64,000 bases of DNA, taken from the NCBI GenBank assembly GCA_034401135.1, contig JAWZSP010000002.1, forward strand, positions 5,456,001-5,520,000, in the 5' to 3' direction. Position 1 is the first letter of the stretch; each line of letters opens with the position of its first letter. This document shows positions 1-11,233 of this stretch, piece by piece. Position numbers and translations under genes: made by a program. The DNA is from Volutella citrinella. Its lineage: Eukaryota > Ascomycota > Sordariomycetes > Hypocreales > Nectriaceae. The notes below the pieces were generated by a model. The model made no database searches and had not been told where the DNA came from. It worked only from the letters and a program-made list of their open reading frames with translations.

Positions 1-1
1 C

Positions 2-478
2 GACCTCACTGAGTGCGCCAAGCTCTGCGGCCAAGACGCACTCTGCGGCGCTATCCAGATAACCATCGAGGGCACTTGCAAGACTTTCCAAGTCACTACG
101 CCCTGGACCTTTTATTTCTTCAACAACCAAGGGCCCCCGCCCGTAGCACACTATCTCTACGACTGCTTCGATTGTTCATCAGGACGATGCTCTCTGAAAA
201 ACGGCGCAACTACTGCGGATGGCTGCAAATACACAGGCGATCGGGCTGTCAGCGAAAATTACGTGGCATACACCAATGGATATGACCCGGCCATGTGCGC
301 AAGCTTCTGTAGCATCAGATCGCCTTGCAATGCGTTTTCGGTAGATGGCGAGCGCTGCTTCCTCTATGAAATCACCGAGTTCAAGGATGAGTATGTCTAC
401 GAGTGGCCTACGTATCCGGTGGACACCAACTATCTCTACGACTGCTTTGGTTGCCCGCCTCGACCTACTAGCCCTTGA
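2..478 (+). CDS. Secreted cysteine-rich protein with PAN/apple-like repeats (3' end only)
   Basis: The frame is open from the left window edge to a TGA at 476-478, so the N-terminus is missing. At least two similar cysteine-rich units are visible, each with a CxxxC core (CAKLC near the start, CASFC about 95 residues later) followed by a short Cys-containing strand, and each ends in the same LYDCF motif (near residues 51 and 150). This spacing resembles PAN/apple-like domains of fungal secreted proteins, which bind carbohydrate or protein. No membrane anchor follows the last repeat. Function is inferred from pattern only; the specific subfamily is not recognised. Confidence 0.6.
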   Translation, partial: DLTECAKLCGQDALCGAIQITIEGTCKTFQVTTPWTFYFFNNQGPPPVAHYLYDCFDCSSGRCSLKNGATTADGCKYTGDRAVSENYVAYTNGYDPAMCASFCSIRSPCNAFSVDGERCFLYEITEFKDEYVYEWPTYPVDTNYLYDCFGCPPRPTSP

Positions 479-969
479 GGCTACATGAGGGTGGCGAGTA
501 CCGGTAGCCAGCATGGAGCGGAGGCGGCCTACAGGGGGGCATAGACAGGAAAGGAAAGCAGGGGCCGGAACTAATTGGAGTGGGTGAAAGTAATCTGGAT
601 AAAAGCCGTGCGTATACGACAGCAATTGGAACATTCGGCTAGGCCAGTTTACGAGTGCACGTGCAAGTGAAGGTTCGAGGTGACCAGTGTCACGGTGTGT
701 CGGGTGCGTAGTTCCAAACAGAGCGTAGCGCAGGTACTAACGCTGCCCAGAGCATCCGCGGACATATTCGGCTAAAAGGCATGTCTTTGTCAGAATCTCC
801 ATGTCATCCAGATGGCCTACCCGTGGCATCCCCACTTCCGAGTATCAATGCCAGTTGCCGGCGTTGGTGATTAAAAATAAGTCCCCGGGTCTGTATCATC
901 TCGCGCATACGATACAATACTATTTTGATTTGGCTTGTAGACAGGTGAACCAGAATTCTTCGTTTGAAA
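479..969. other. Intergenic region, no gene seen
   Basis: About 490 bases between the stop of the PAN-like gene and the ATG of the Zn2Cys6 gene. Short frames on both strands lack family signatures. The interval presumably holds the 3' UTR of the left gene and the promoter of the factor gene. Confidence 0.5.
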
Positions 970-2397
970 ATGGATTCTCCTTTCTTCATCCTGGGCGAAG
1001 ACGACCAGAACGACTGCTTCAATGACACAAGTCCCTTGACCGAATCTCCAACGACAACAACTGGGTCATATTCACCCAGCACAACAAGCGCTACTATCGC
1101 AGACGAACTGGAATTCTCCTCTCCGTGCCGCAATCACCGCCGGAAGCGCATTAGAGCACCACGAGCACCTGTTGCGTGCCTGGCATGCCGTGGACGCAAA
1201 GTCAGATGCGATACATCTGTCGTTGGAACGCCATGTTCCAACTGTCTTCATTTTCGACAGCCTTGTGATGTGCCCAACAAGAGGCGCCGGACTTTCCACG
1301 TACGGTATGCGAAACACCTCCCATTGCACAATGCGTGAGTACAAGATGACGAGCGAATAGTGACAGGGAACTGCATCTAGATGAGCAAGATGACAGAGGC
1401 ACGTCTAGAATGACCTACCAAGCCGGGATTCCATCCTTTGTATTGGAGCTTCCCGACCATTTGAGTAGCGAGGAGCTCCTAATATTGCATACGCATGGAG
1501 CGATGACGCTACCCAACGCAGGACTCATTGAGCTTCTCCAAGTCTTTTGTCAACACGTTTATTGCCAGGTTCCAGCAGTAGATCTGCACTTGATAGTGTC
1601 AATTCTCCTCCCGACACCACCACGTGGCGGCGTAGCAAAAATCAGTTTGCTCCTCCTGAATGCTATTCTGCTGACGGCATCGATGTATGCCTCAGATGAG
1701 ACCTTGCGATGTGCTGGTTTTGCATCTAGGCGAGATGCACTTGTCTCATTCTACAGCAAATCAAAGGTTAGCTAGAGGGAGCTTGGGTTTGTATTGAAGC
1801 TAATACCCGGCACTATAGCTTCTCCACAGCCTTGATTACGAGACGAACACTCTGACACTGCTCCAGTCAGTGCTTCTCATTGGATTTGCTTCTGGATATG
1901 AACCACTGGAGACAAACGAGCTTGAATGGATGACAAGAGCAGTGTCTCTCTGTTACCGTCTTGGGATTCACCAACACCCAGAGGAGGAAGACTCGTCTGC
2001 CTTGCTTGGCAAGCCGCGCCGATTATGGAAGCGACTGTGGTGGATATGTTATATGATGGATCAACTGGCGGCATTCAGAGCACGACAAGAGCCACTTATT
2101 ACGCAGCGCAGCTGGAGTGTACCTCCCATGGAGATGAGTGACATGCAGCTTGACACGTTAAGAGGCCTTGGTACGTCTCTGTCGGTTCAAGCACTTGGCC
2201 AAACGTTCCTTGATAAGGTACAGTTAAGCGCAGCATTCATGTGTACGATCAAACAAGGACCCGCAGAGCTCGACCAAACCTTCAACGATAGTCTTTGTGA
2301 CTGGTATGGCGATGACTATGAGACTGGGTTACTATATTCCATGTTTGGGGTGATAGGACAGATACCGGAGCCGACGGGGGTGCATGCAGCAACTTGA
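970..2397 (+). CDS. Zn(II)2Cys6 transcription factor with fungal_trans domain, C-terminus apparently lost
   Basis: The ATG at 970 opens a frame with a complete binuclear zinc cluster (CLAC-x6-C-x8-CSNC-x6-C, about residues 68-95). Introns fit at 1335 to about 1408 (the acceptor could also be at 1396) and at 1767-1818. The third exon carries the start of the fungal middle homology region (LDYETNTLTLLQS, then RRLWKRLWWICYMMD). Such proteins usually run for another 250-350 residues, but here the frame leaves the family pattern near 2300 and stops at 2395-2397. Short family-like pieces reappear in other frames downstream. It is probably a decayed or truncated regulator, sitting beside the sugar permease it may once have controlled. 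Confidence 0.65.
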
Positions 2398-3143
2398 TGC
2401 AACGAAACGGCTTGGAATCAATTGACATGGTTCTCATGCTCTGAATGCACTCTATACGCATTTGTGTTGTGAAGGGATTGACAGCCGACTCAACCGTGGA
2501 TAGAAACATAATTCATAGCCAGCTCAATGCTACCAGACTTTTGAGAGCTTCAACAACGCGCACATCTTGAAGCTATTCTATAGCCCAGGTGATTCATCTC
2601 GCTTATTGTCCACATGTATGCTGCTGCTTTACGCGAGCCTCTCCGCTACCCCCTGGTTGAAAGCCAAATGGCGGCGTGTGACGGAGACCCACCCGCACCT
2701 CGTGATGTTGACACAATGGCATTGACAAAGTTTCTGGGGCGCGAGTAGCACACTAACCTCCTTGTGGAAAGGGCTGATGAGCTGAAGCCGAACACTCGGT
2801 TCCAACCCCGCACACTAATGACTTCTTGGCGAATGGGAACGCCACCAACTGGATGAGAGCTTTGTCAGGACAGCTGGATTGGATGAATGCAGGTACATGG
2901 GTAGTCAACACAGAGCGAGCCAGTCAGACACGATGTAGTCGCCATCTTGCGTCTCTATGTCATCCTTTTGCTGCCTTGGATAGTTGGAATTGCCTCCATC
3001 CATCTCCTGCCCATAAATCACCTCGTTCCACCACGAGAGGTTGTTGGCCATGATCGGCTTGACCAACGACGGTTGATATTCTTGTTTAATCTCTCGGTAT
3101 CATCAATCCAGTCAGCTCTTTACTTCTCAAAACAACCCTCACC
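2398..3143 (+). pseudogene. Probable remnant of the Zn2Cys6 factor C-terminus, then permease promoter
   Basis: Between about 2605 and 2750 a frame interrupted by stops reads like the late middle homology region of a fungal regulator (VHMYAAALREPL, then PLVESQM), in the same orientation as the gene upstream. No intact frame links it to the 970-2397 gene. From about 2950 to 3143 the sequence is likely the promoter and leader of the permease. The remnant call rests on short similarity by eye. Confidence 0.35.
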
Positions 3144-4820
3144 ATGACAACCCGAACGAGCAAAGACAACATGTCCTCTTGTGCCAAAGAGGAGTGGTCT
3201 GAGCAGCAACAGCCGCCATCACGCTCCGAATTGGCCATCCAGTATGCTTCCTTCGAGAAGAGCCTCACGATAAAGCAGGCCATCAGCATATACTGGCGAG
3301 CAATTCTGTGCATCTTCTATTGTCAGCTCACCATCATCGGCTATGGAATCGATGGTGTCGTCGCCGGCGCTCTGGCAGCCACTCCAAAATTCCGTGAGGA
3401 CTACGGGGAAGCCTTCGACACTGGAACAAGCGTAACCCATATTCTAAGCGCAGATTGGCTTTCCATCTGGGCTGGCGTATCGCAACTGACTGCCATCTGT
3501 GGCGGTGTTGGCGCTGGATATCTGGCAGACAAAATCGGACGAAAATGGTGTCAAATCCTCTTCGCAGTCACCTCGATGGCTGGGGTCAGTCTCCAGTATG
3601 CATCTTTTGGCTCAATGCCAATCATTACCGTCGGCAAAGGCATCAATGGCTTCTCCATCGGAGCATGGGCAGTTCTGGCCCCTCTGTACGCCGCAGAAGT
3701 CGCCCCGCTGCCCCTACGAGGATGGCTGACCGCCATGACCAATTTCTTTCTCTTCTGTGGCCTCTTGACGTTCAACGGCGTCATCTACGAACTCGGCCCG
3801 TTGGACTCGACTGCCGCTTACAAAATACCGCTAGCCTTGCAGTGGATTGTGCCCTCTTTCATTCTACTCACAATATGGTTCTGGCCTGAATCGCCAACCT
3901 ATTTGATTCGATGGAAGAAAAGGGAGCAGGCTATCAAGGCCATCAACGTGCTCTACGGTCCAGACGGCATCATCGATCATGCGGGACTATACGCACAAAT
4001 CGAGGAAACACTTGACCATGAACAAAGCGGATCGACCGATAGCCGAAGCTACAAGGAATGCTTTAGCAAAGGGAACCGAAAGCGCACGCTGATTACCATG
4101 TTTGCATTCACCATGGTTCAGGCCTCTGGGAGTATTTTTGTCCTAGGATACCAGACGTTCTATTACCAACTCATTGGCTACGAGACCAAGATGTCATTCC
4201 TTCTTGGAATGCTATGCAATGCCGTCATGTTCATTGCGACGATACTCTCGTGGTTCCTGATCGATTTTGTGGGGCGCAGACCATTGTTTATCTGGGGAGA
4301 GCTTGTTACAGCCTGTTGCCTCTTCATTATTGGAGGTTGTTCCATTGATGGAACCTTGGTTTCTTATAAAGCCGCCGTGGCATTCATCTTTGCTTGGGTA
4401 AGAAAAACCAAAGCGGTTACCTTTTGAGATGCTGAACTTGAACTGACATTATGTGACTAGGCCTTTTTTTATCAGCTGACTATCGGAACCATTGGCTTTA
4501 CGCTCGTCGTCGAACTTCCTTCCCTCCGACTCCGTTCCCGAACCCAAGCTTTGGCCAACTGCTCACTGTCAGTCGTTCAGTGGGTCATCGGATTCACGTT
4601 TCCATATCTATTCAACCCTGATGCCGCCAATCTTGGTGGCAAAGTCGGTTTCATATATGGAGGCATGACTTTCATCGGGTTCCTGCTGGGCTACCTGTAT
4701 ATCCCCGAAACTCGGAATCGGACCGTTGACGAGCTGGATAGTCTTTTCAAAGAGGGCATCAGTCCAAGAAACTTCTCAAAGGCTACCATCAATACGGACA
4801 GCCGCGTTGAGAACTGCTAG
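3144..4820 (+). CDS. MFS sugar transporter (maltose/alpha-glucoside or hexose permease type)
   Basis: Two exons (3144-4397 and 4461-4820, intron of 63 bases with GTAAGA donor, CTGAC branch site and CTAG acceptor) give about 537 residues, normal for the family. The start has a good context (accATGACA). Twelve hydrophobic segments are present. Family signatures are GRKW in the first cytoplasmic loop, PESPTYLIRWKKR after TM6 and FVGRRPLF in the second half. The exon-2 stretch LPSLRLRSRTQALAN is typical of fungal alpha-glucoside permeases. It sits in the plasma membrane as a proton-sugar symporter; the substrate is inferred only to class level. The neighbouring Zn2Cys6 gene suggests former local control. 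Confidence 0.85.
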
Positions 4821-4969
4821 GGTCATTAGGGTTACTCAGTCGTGGGGCTATCACAGAATTGACAACAGCCAGATCTGAAGATGCTTGAATAAGAATACGA
4901 GGATTAAAATTGCTCTAATAGGCGCGCCTTGGGAGTTTTCAAGATACACATATGCAATGTGACTCTGTA

Positions 4970-6390
4970 TTAACAACTACTTCCGCACATCCCTTCAAAC
5001 TGGGGATACTGACAAAAGAAGTCATTTTTGAGCTTCCAGTTAGAAATATCTTGCTGCACATCATCCAGATAAGAACTGCTGAATGGATCGCCGGTAAGTA
5101 AGGACTTGGTGCAGACTTCCATGCATTCGCCTATCGCGACTAACACATCACATGCCTGATCCCAGTTCTCTGCATACGTTTTGATGAGTCCATCTCTTAG
5201 TAGGGGCCTATATCGACATTAGCAACTATCCAGTGCCTACCTCGATTGCACTTACCAGGGCAGGAAGTCCAGGCACAAAGGGTGCTCTATCTCAACTTGA
5301 ACCCGCGTTGGATGCATCCAGTGTGGCAGTGAGATGAAATATTCAGGATTTGGGCATGCTTGCCACTATATTTCCTTAGCCAAGTTCATGCATCTGGAAA
5401 AGAAGTTGCCTTACCAGCACCATGCGGTATATCAGCCCATACATGGCCAGCATCTCGGCACTTTTTCTCATCTGACCCATTGGGTCAAGATATTGTTTGA
5501 GACAGCCAGCAAGGGTAAAAGATGATGCCTCTAACAGGTACTCGCCAACGTTGGGTGAGGACTTGGGCAGTGACAAGTCGCCTGTCCGTATCTTTCGGAT
5601 GATGGCATGTATTGCTTCGTCTGAAGGAGCTGGTTCGCAATGGCGAGGAAGAACTAAATGCTTGGGAAATGAGGGTAATGAAGGGGGAATCAGAAACAAA
5701 TGATGCAGATTTTGAGTTGCAAAGGCATTTCCATCGGTAAATATGTTTACGTCCAATTCTGTAGGCTGGCATTCTACAGAACTGGGCGGAGCTGGATCCG
5801 CTGAGCATGACCAGGGACTTGCAGACGCATTGAGCAGTTCATGCTGGAGATGTATCAGCTTATCCCGGGGTTGATCTGCTACACGCAGACTTTTGTTGCG
5901 GGACGTATCAAATGACAAACTGCTCTGGGCCTCGGGAAATACCGAGGATGCGATTGTCTCTGCGGGGTGGCCAGGATCGAAGCCCATGTCTGAGCCATGG
6001 GCCTTTGAATGTTGAGGATCCATACTGTCAATGAGCCCACTAATAGTTTTCAGCGTGTTTCGAAGAGATGCGATCTGGATCAATGAATCTTTCATCAGCC
6101 AACAAGTCTGGGTACTGAAGGCGCAGACATACCTCCTGTCGTAGAGCCCTGTTCTCCTGATATAGCTGCGTCGTCTCACTGCTCTGGGAGTGCTGTTTAA
6201 GTAGATGGATTTCGTTCTCGAGCTCCTGGACATATTGCTTCTGGCGGCTTCTGTGCTTCCTCTGAGCCAATCGATCAGAATCCCGTTTCTGCTGCTTCTT
6301 CAGATCAGCTCCAGCCTTGTCAAGCCTTGACGATGGCGTAATGCCCACGCCCTTGCTGCGCTTTGCCGTACTGTTGCGTGTGGGCTGCAT
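4970..6390 (-). CDS. bZIP transcription factor with DUF3425 C-terminal domain (copy 1)
   Basis: Four exons on the minus strand (6133-6390, 5415-6074, 5256-5365, 4970-5207) join in frame to about 421 residues. The basic region (RLAQRKHRSRQKQYVQELE, near residues 36-54) is followed by a short leucine zipper. The C-terminal half has the DUF3425 landmarks: MYGLIYRMVL at the exon 2/3 junction, then WQACPNPEYF, LPHWMHPTRVQ and LPW. Proteins of this type are nuclear regulators, often linked to stress or secondary metabolism. A related gene follows in the same orientation (6692-8456), so the pair probably arose by tandem duplication. Confidence 0.85.
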
Positions 6391-6691
6391 ATCGGCACGT
6401 CGTCGATCCGCGGTCCAATCTTGTGATGGATTTGGTGTTGGGTGCTGGCTCCTTTTTCCCCCGCCTCTTGTTCACGGTCAGGCATCACATGACATGAGGG
6501 GAGCTTAGCGGCCGCCACACGCTATGCTATGTTGGTGTCACCACTGGTTCTTGTCCTTGTCTATCCGCCTAAATTATGGGCCCAGTCTCGACGCTTCACC
6601 TTCTCGTCACATTACAACGCATTTAAAATGTCATGACTGACTGGTACTCTCCAGATTGATTAGTATTTTTCTCCTAAGCGCAAACAATGTG
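6391..6691. other. Promoter of bZIP copy 1 / 3' end of bZIP copy 2
   Basis: Roughly 300 bases between two genes of the same orientation. No gene is seen. An imperfect AT-rich stretch lies near 6600-6680. Confidence 0.4.
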
Positions 6692-8456
6692 CTACTGTCG
6701 CGCCTCAATCCACCACCACTGCGGATACTTATTGAAAAATCCTGCGCCGAGCTTCCACCTGGACAAGTCTAAAATGCTGCTCTCAATCTGCATCGAGCCG
6801 ACTCCATGAGCAATTTGAGTCGTTCCGATATCAACAACAAGATGTCTGCCGATATCTCTGACGACCTCGAACGCGTGATCCATGTCTCTCAGGGAGAGTT
6901 GAATTACCTCTTCCCGCAAGCTAGGCCTATTAAAAAAAAGGTCAATCGGTAATTTCGTCTTGAAACACAAAATTGGGGCGATTTCAGGCGCGTACCATGG
7001 AATCTGGTCCAAGACAGCATGGTGCTCTCTTTCCAGTTGCAGCGGCGTTGGGCGCAGCCACTCCGGGAGAGCACAATACGACTGCTCATCCAACGCTGCT
7101 TGCCACTTGATGACCGACGTTAGTATTTGATCAATGTGTACCAGTATGGAGGGACCCTTCAATTCTCACCCAAAACAGCAGGTAAAGCACCCAGTAACAC
7201 GCCAGGCATTCGGCAGACTTCTTCATCAGCCTCATTGGTTCCGTAAAGGCTTTTACCTCAACAGACAGCTTGTTCAATGGATTGTCCAGCAAAAAGTCGA
7301 CAATCTTTGGTGGACCAATCTCGGCAAGATGTGACCGTGCAATATTCAGAATTCGATGCATCTCCGCATCCCGTGGGGGTGGTGGTGCAATGGTTCGAGG
7401 CAGCCTAGCATACCGATGGAATGTTGTTGCTGATATTGCTGCTGGAATACCAACGGACCGATCCTGGATAGCGGCAGCTTTTTGCAGCTCATTGACCATG
7501 GTGATGAAGGAAAGCGCGTTTTCCCTATCATCTGTAGCTGTGTCATGTCTTTGACCATCTGCAGGCTGGAGCAGGGTCGCGATTTCACCAACATTCATCA
7601 GGTTGGACTCACACAGGCTTGCGAACCCTCTGTCAATGTCGAAAGCAGTCTTGTGCCCGGAAAAGGCTTCCCCTCCAGGGTCGAACCACCAACTAGTCAC
7701 TGGATCCAACACATGAGCCGTCGACGACTGATTACTGCAGGTATGGTGCGTGTCTAGTGTGTTTCCTGAGTCTGCTAGACTAGGTTGGATTTCGGCTCGA
7801 GCTTCAAACGTGAAATCGGCATGGTCTCCAGCATTGACCTCGACTTGGCTGACAAGGTGTTGTTCCTCTTGGGCTGCATCATCACAGTCGAATAGACCTT
7901 CTTCATTACTGAGAGAGCCTACATGGCCCTCTTCAGTCGGATCGGAAGCTACTAGCAGCATGGGTTGTGAGTTTGGGGCCGGTCCATCTGGGCTCCCACC
8001 ATGACCAGTGCTGCCATTTTCCGGCTTGAGATGAGTGTACATGTCGTTTCGAGTTTGAAACACGTCTTGTATTCGATCGAGAAGCTTGTGCAGCTGTGAT
8101 ACCTGGAAGTCGTTAACACATGAGACATGATACTCCTTTCCGCAACGCGCGGCCAAGGTAAGGCGTACCTCCTCTCGCAGCTTCGCATTTTCTGCGACGA
8201 GCTGTGATACTTCAGACTGTCCTCCCTGGCGAATCGCCTGTAATTGCTTCTCTAACCCTGCAATGTACTCTCGCTGACGCTTTCGATGTTTCTGTTGCGC
8301 GATTCTGTCTGTATGCCGCTTCTTCTCTGTTCGATGCTGGGCATTGCGCAGTTCGGCATTCGCTGGTTGTGACTCGGCCGAGCCACCATGGTCGACAGTG
8401 GGACTTGGTGCGGATCTAGCAGTGTCTGCGCCAGTCTCCGGGACGGGCTCCATCAT
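6692..8456 (-). CDS. bZIP transcription factor with DUF3425 C-terminal domain (copy 2)
   Basis: Two exons (7170-8456 and 6692-7105; GTGAGA donor, CTAAC branch site, AAG acceptor) give about 566 residues. The basic region DRIAQQKHRKRQREYIAGLE (about residues 50-69) leads into a zipper with leucines at heptad spacing. A long low-complexity middle precedes the DUF3425 part: ACYWVLYLLFW at the exon end, then WQAALDEQ, LPEWLRPTPLQ and IPW in exon 2. Copy 1 has the same motif order and the same intron position before the conserved Trp-Gln, which supports common descent. The middle is much longer than in copy 1. A second in-frame ATG lies one codon downstream of the start. Confidence 0.85.
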
Positions 8457-8841
8457 GGCTTCAGCTTTCCAAATTTCTCAGCCAAAGAAGCTTGTGCCAA
8501 AGTGTAGGAGGAGAGTCGTGCGGGCGCCAGGAGAGGAGAACTGACCTGCCGATAAGCCGGGGCAAATGGTCACGGGGGCCACTATCTAATCGTCGAATTG
8601 GAAAACGCGGGGAAATGCGGGGTACGGGCACCAAGGCCCACTAACCCGGAAGGGTTGGGAATGCTTGGTCCAGTTTGAATGATCGTATCTGCACTGCTGT
8701 TGAACTTCACGCTCATTCTGACTTTAGATACAAAGCAAGTCATATAGGGTCTGGTATACAATGGTAGACAGGTCAAGCTCTATTGATATCCCATACTCTG
8801 TTACATGCGTAACCTAGTGCAGGTTTCATAAATCGCGTAAT
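8457..8841. other. Intergenic region, no gene seen
   Basis: About 385 bases between the start of bZIP copy 2 and the stop of the EthD gene. Short frames on both strands show no family pattern. Confidence 0.4.
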
Positions 8842-9246
8842 TCACCTTGCAGCCGTTGTTTCCATCGTCCCGATAACAATTGTCTTGGAACGACTCTGAT
8901 CCATGAATTTGTCACAGTCTTCCGTCACTCTTTTGGCAGTGTTTTGCTCCCCCATCACTTGACCAAAACTGTAAAACGCCGTCTCATCTTCAAAAATGAG
9001 TTCAGTTATTACATCGTAGTCAATGTCATCTGCATTTCCACTAAGAACCAATGGTGATATGTTCTTCTCGTCATCTCCTGTCGCAGCTCCCAGCTGGTGA
9101 AGATAGCGTCTTGTGTGCCGGAGCGGAAAGTTCTGGCCCGCTAGAGCTTGGATAAGAGGTATATGGACGGTCTCGTAATGGGTGTAAAACTCCTTGGGAG
9201 ACAGTGAGGCCTGGCGGTAGGCAAACATAAGAATTTGGTAAGGCAT
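8842..9246 (-). CDS. EthD-domain protein (dimeric alpha+beta barrel)
   Basis: A single exon codes for 134 residues starting MPYQILMFAYR and running through the EthD-like pattern (SPKEFYTHYETVHIPLI, with the HxP near residue 28). The EthD family covers small ferredoxin-fold dimers found in degradative and polyketide-tailoring pathways, acting as cyclases, decarboxylases, dehydratases or cofactor-free monooxygenases. It is divergent from the serine hydrolase gene at 9655, sharing a 408-base promoter with a perfect TTGAGTCAA site at 9434-9442. Its step in the local pathway is not known. Confidence 0.75.
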   Translation of the reverse strand: MPYQILMFAYRQASLSPKEFYTHYETVHIPLIQALAGQNFPLRHTRRYLHQLGAATGDDEKNISPLVLSGNADDIDYDVITELIFEDETAFYSFGQVMGEQNTAKRVTEDCDKFMDQSRSKTIVIGTMETTAAR

Positions 9247-9654
9247 ATTGTATGATGGCTTTCGTCATTCCAGCTGTTAAGCAGTCCGGTAGGTTTGATG
9301 TTTTTGAAAGCGATCCTCTAGTGTGGTTAGTGCTACCCCGCAGTAAAATCGATCCGTCTGGTGTTGCATCTTGACGCATCTTGACACATTGCGGAACAAA
9401 GTTCAGCTACCCCGCTCCTGAGAGTCAATGACCTTGAGTCAACGCACATTAGCGGCAAAACCATAACCGAGTAGCCGGTGCCTGCCTACCCTAGAGTCAG
9501 CCAGTGCTTTAGTAGAAGCAGATTTGGTACTTTACAGTATAATAAATATCTAGATCTTAGGATATGGACTTACAGGTTGCTACCTAAATATCCAAATAAC
9601 TGCCACCAAGCCTGTCGCCCATCTTTGATCTACTAAACCTTCAAAGCCTCCACG
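9247..9654. promoter_or_regulatory. Divergent promoter with AP-1-type site
   Basis: This interval separates the minus-strand EthD gene from the plus-strand hydrolase gene. TTGAGTCAA at 9434-9442 is a full AP-1/Gcn4-type bZIP site. AT-rich sequence at about 9535-9600 precedes the hydrolase start. Two bZIP genes lie a few kilobases to the left, so regulation by them is a reasonable inference. Confidence 0.45.
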
Positions 9655-10833
9655 ATGCAACCAAGTCATGATTCAAGCCGCCACGCTGAAATTATCAGCC
9701 AAGCCATAAAGGAATCCAGGCTCAGAGGCGAAGAAGGCGTTGCAGTCGCCGTATACTACAAAAATGAACTCATCATCAACTCATTCGACGGACTGGCAGA
9801 TCCTGAAACTGGAAAGCTGGTTGACAGCAACACGCTATTTCCGGTGTTTTCGGTGACCAAAGGCGTCACAGCTCTTGCACTTCACATCCAAGCTGAACGG
9901 GGCTATATCGATGTCAAGTCTCCAGTTTCCAAGTACTGGCCCGAGTTCGCAGCAAATGGCAAGGGCGAAACGACGGTTGAGGAAGCGCTCTCACACAAAG
10001 CTGGCATCCCCCAGATGCCGCAGGGTGTCACGCCAGAACTCATGGCAGACTGGGAATGGATGACCAAGAGAATTGCCGACCTTACGCCGTTGTTTCCCCC
10101 AGGGCAAGACAATGCGTACCATGTCTTGTCATGGGGTTGGATCATCGGTGAGCTGGTCCGTCGAACCGATCCGGCTCAGAGGTCCTTTGAGCAATTCGTG
10201 GTTGATGAGATCTTCAAACCTCTCGGCGTCTCTGATGACATCTTTCTCGGGGTTCCGGATTCCGCGATGGCACGCGTTGCCGTACTCAAGGGCGGGGAGG
10301 GTGCACCCATCGATGACCAGTATTACGCCAGTCCAAAGTCGGTTTTCCCAGCGGCCCCGGTACATAACCTAAGGGTCGTTCAGCAGTCTGTGCATCCTGG
10401 TGCCGGTATCATCACTACCGCAGCAGCAATGGCGAAAATATTTGCGCTACTGGCGAATGGCGGTGAACTTGACGGCGTCCGACTCTTATCTGCCGATCGA
10501 GTTCGAAGTTTCACAGCGCCAAGAGATGGAGCACGAGACCCAGACCACATCATCCCCATACCTGTGTGGGTTGGAAAGGGAGGGTATTTCCTTGGTGGGG
10601 AGCCTGGTGCTTCATCACCGCTCGTTCCGGATCACCCAGACGTACTTTACAGCCCCGGAGCAGGCGGCTCGTATGCTTGGGCCGACTTGCGCGAACAGGT
10701 TTCCGTTGCCATCTGCCATAACAATATGGATACTGGTATCATCTTTGAACCTGAGCCTACCTATGGTCCGATTGTGAGGGCTATTCGGGAAGTTATCAAG
10801 GACCTCGACGACGCAGAGAAGAGGGACCAGTGA
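9655..10833 (+). CDS. Beta-lactamase-related serine hydrolase (class C / esterase type)
   Basis: Uninterrupted 392-residue frame, ATG in context acgATGCAA. The catalytic SxxK tetrad is SVTK at residues 66-69, preceded by the usual LFPVF strand. A conserved Tyr is at about 155 (YHVLSWGWIIGELV), and a glycine-rich GAGGSYAW strand is near residue 345 in the position of the third motif. Family members hydrolyse esters, lactones, amides or act as acyltransferases (EstB- and LovD-like); true beta-lactam activity is unusual in fungi. No signal peptide is visible, so it is probably cytosolic. Its substrate may be an ester made in the adjacent oxidative pathway. Confidence 0.85.
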   Translation: MQPSHDSSRHAEIISQAIKESRLRGEEGVAVAVYYKNELIINSFDGLADPETGKLVDSNTLFPVFSVTKGVTALALHIQAERGYIDVKSPVSKYWPEFAANGKGETTVEEALSHKAGIPQMPQGVTPELMADWEWMTKRIADLTPLFPPGQDNAYHVLSWGWIIGELVRRTDPAQRSFEQFVVDEIFKPLGVSDDIFLGVPDSAMARVAVLKGGEGAPIDDQYYASPKSVFPAAPVHNLRVVQQSVHPGAGIITTAAAMAKIFALLANGGELDGVRLLSADRVRSFTAPRDGARDPDHIIPIPVWVGKGGYFLGGEPGASSPLVPDHPDVLYSPGAGGSYAWADLREQVSVAICHNNMDTGIIFEPEPTYGPIVRAIREVIKDLDDAEKRDQ

Positions 10834-11233
10834 CTACATCAGTGATTCAGAAGCTAGAACGTGAAGAACCAAGGTTCCCAATGCAGTGGTTATGCCTTAG
10901 CTAGAAGAAATACACTGCAGTAGGTGGGAAGTAGATTGAAATAGACCCTGAGATTCTCACTGGCTCATGTCTCCTGAACGAGTTCGACTTCTGCCGTCCA
11001 ATGTGTAATAATGTGCTGCGTAGAGCCCCGCTCGCAGTAAAAAACGGCTTGACTCAATCGAGATACTCTAGGCAGTCAATTTAGGAATATATCAAAAACA
11101 CCATCTTGACTCATGCTACTTACTACAGTCAGGATGGTGGATATAGCATTTATTGTGCTTCCCGCTGTAGGTTTCACGTGTGACACGGATGGTTAAACAA
11201 TATCGTATAACGCTCTCAGCGGCTTCTTATATT
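10834..11233. other. Convergent 3' intergenic region with two TGACTCA sites
   Basis: Lies between the 3' ends of two convergent genes. It contains TTGACTCAA (11049-11057) and TTGACTCAT (11106-11114) and an AT-rich stretch toward 11230. No coding frame is supported. Confidence 0.4.
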
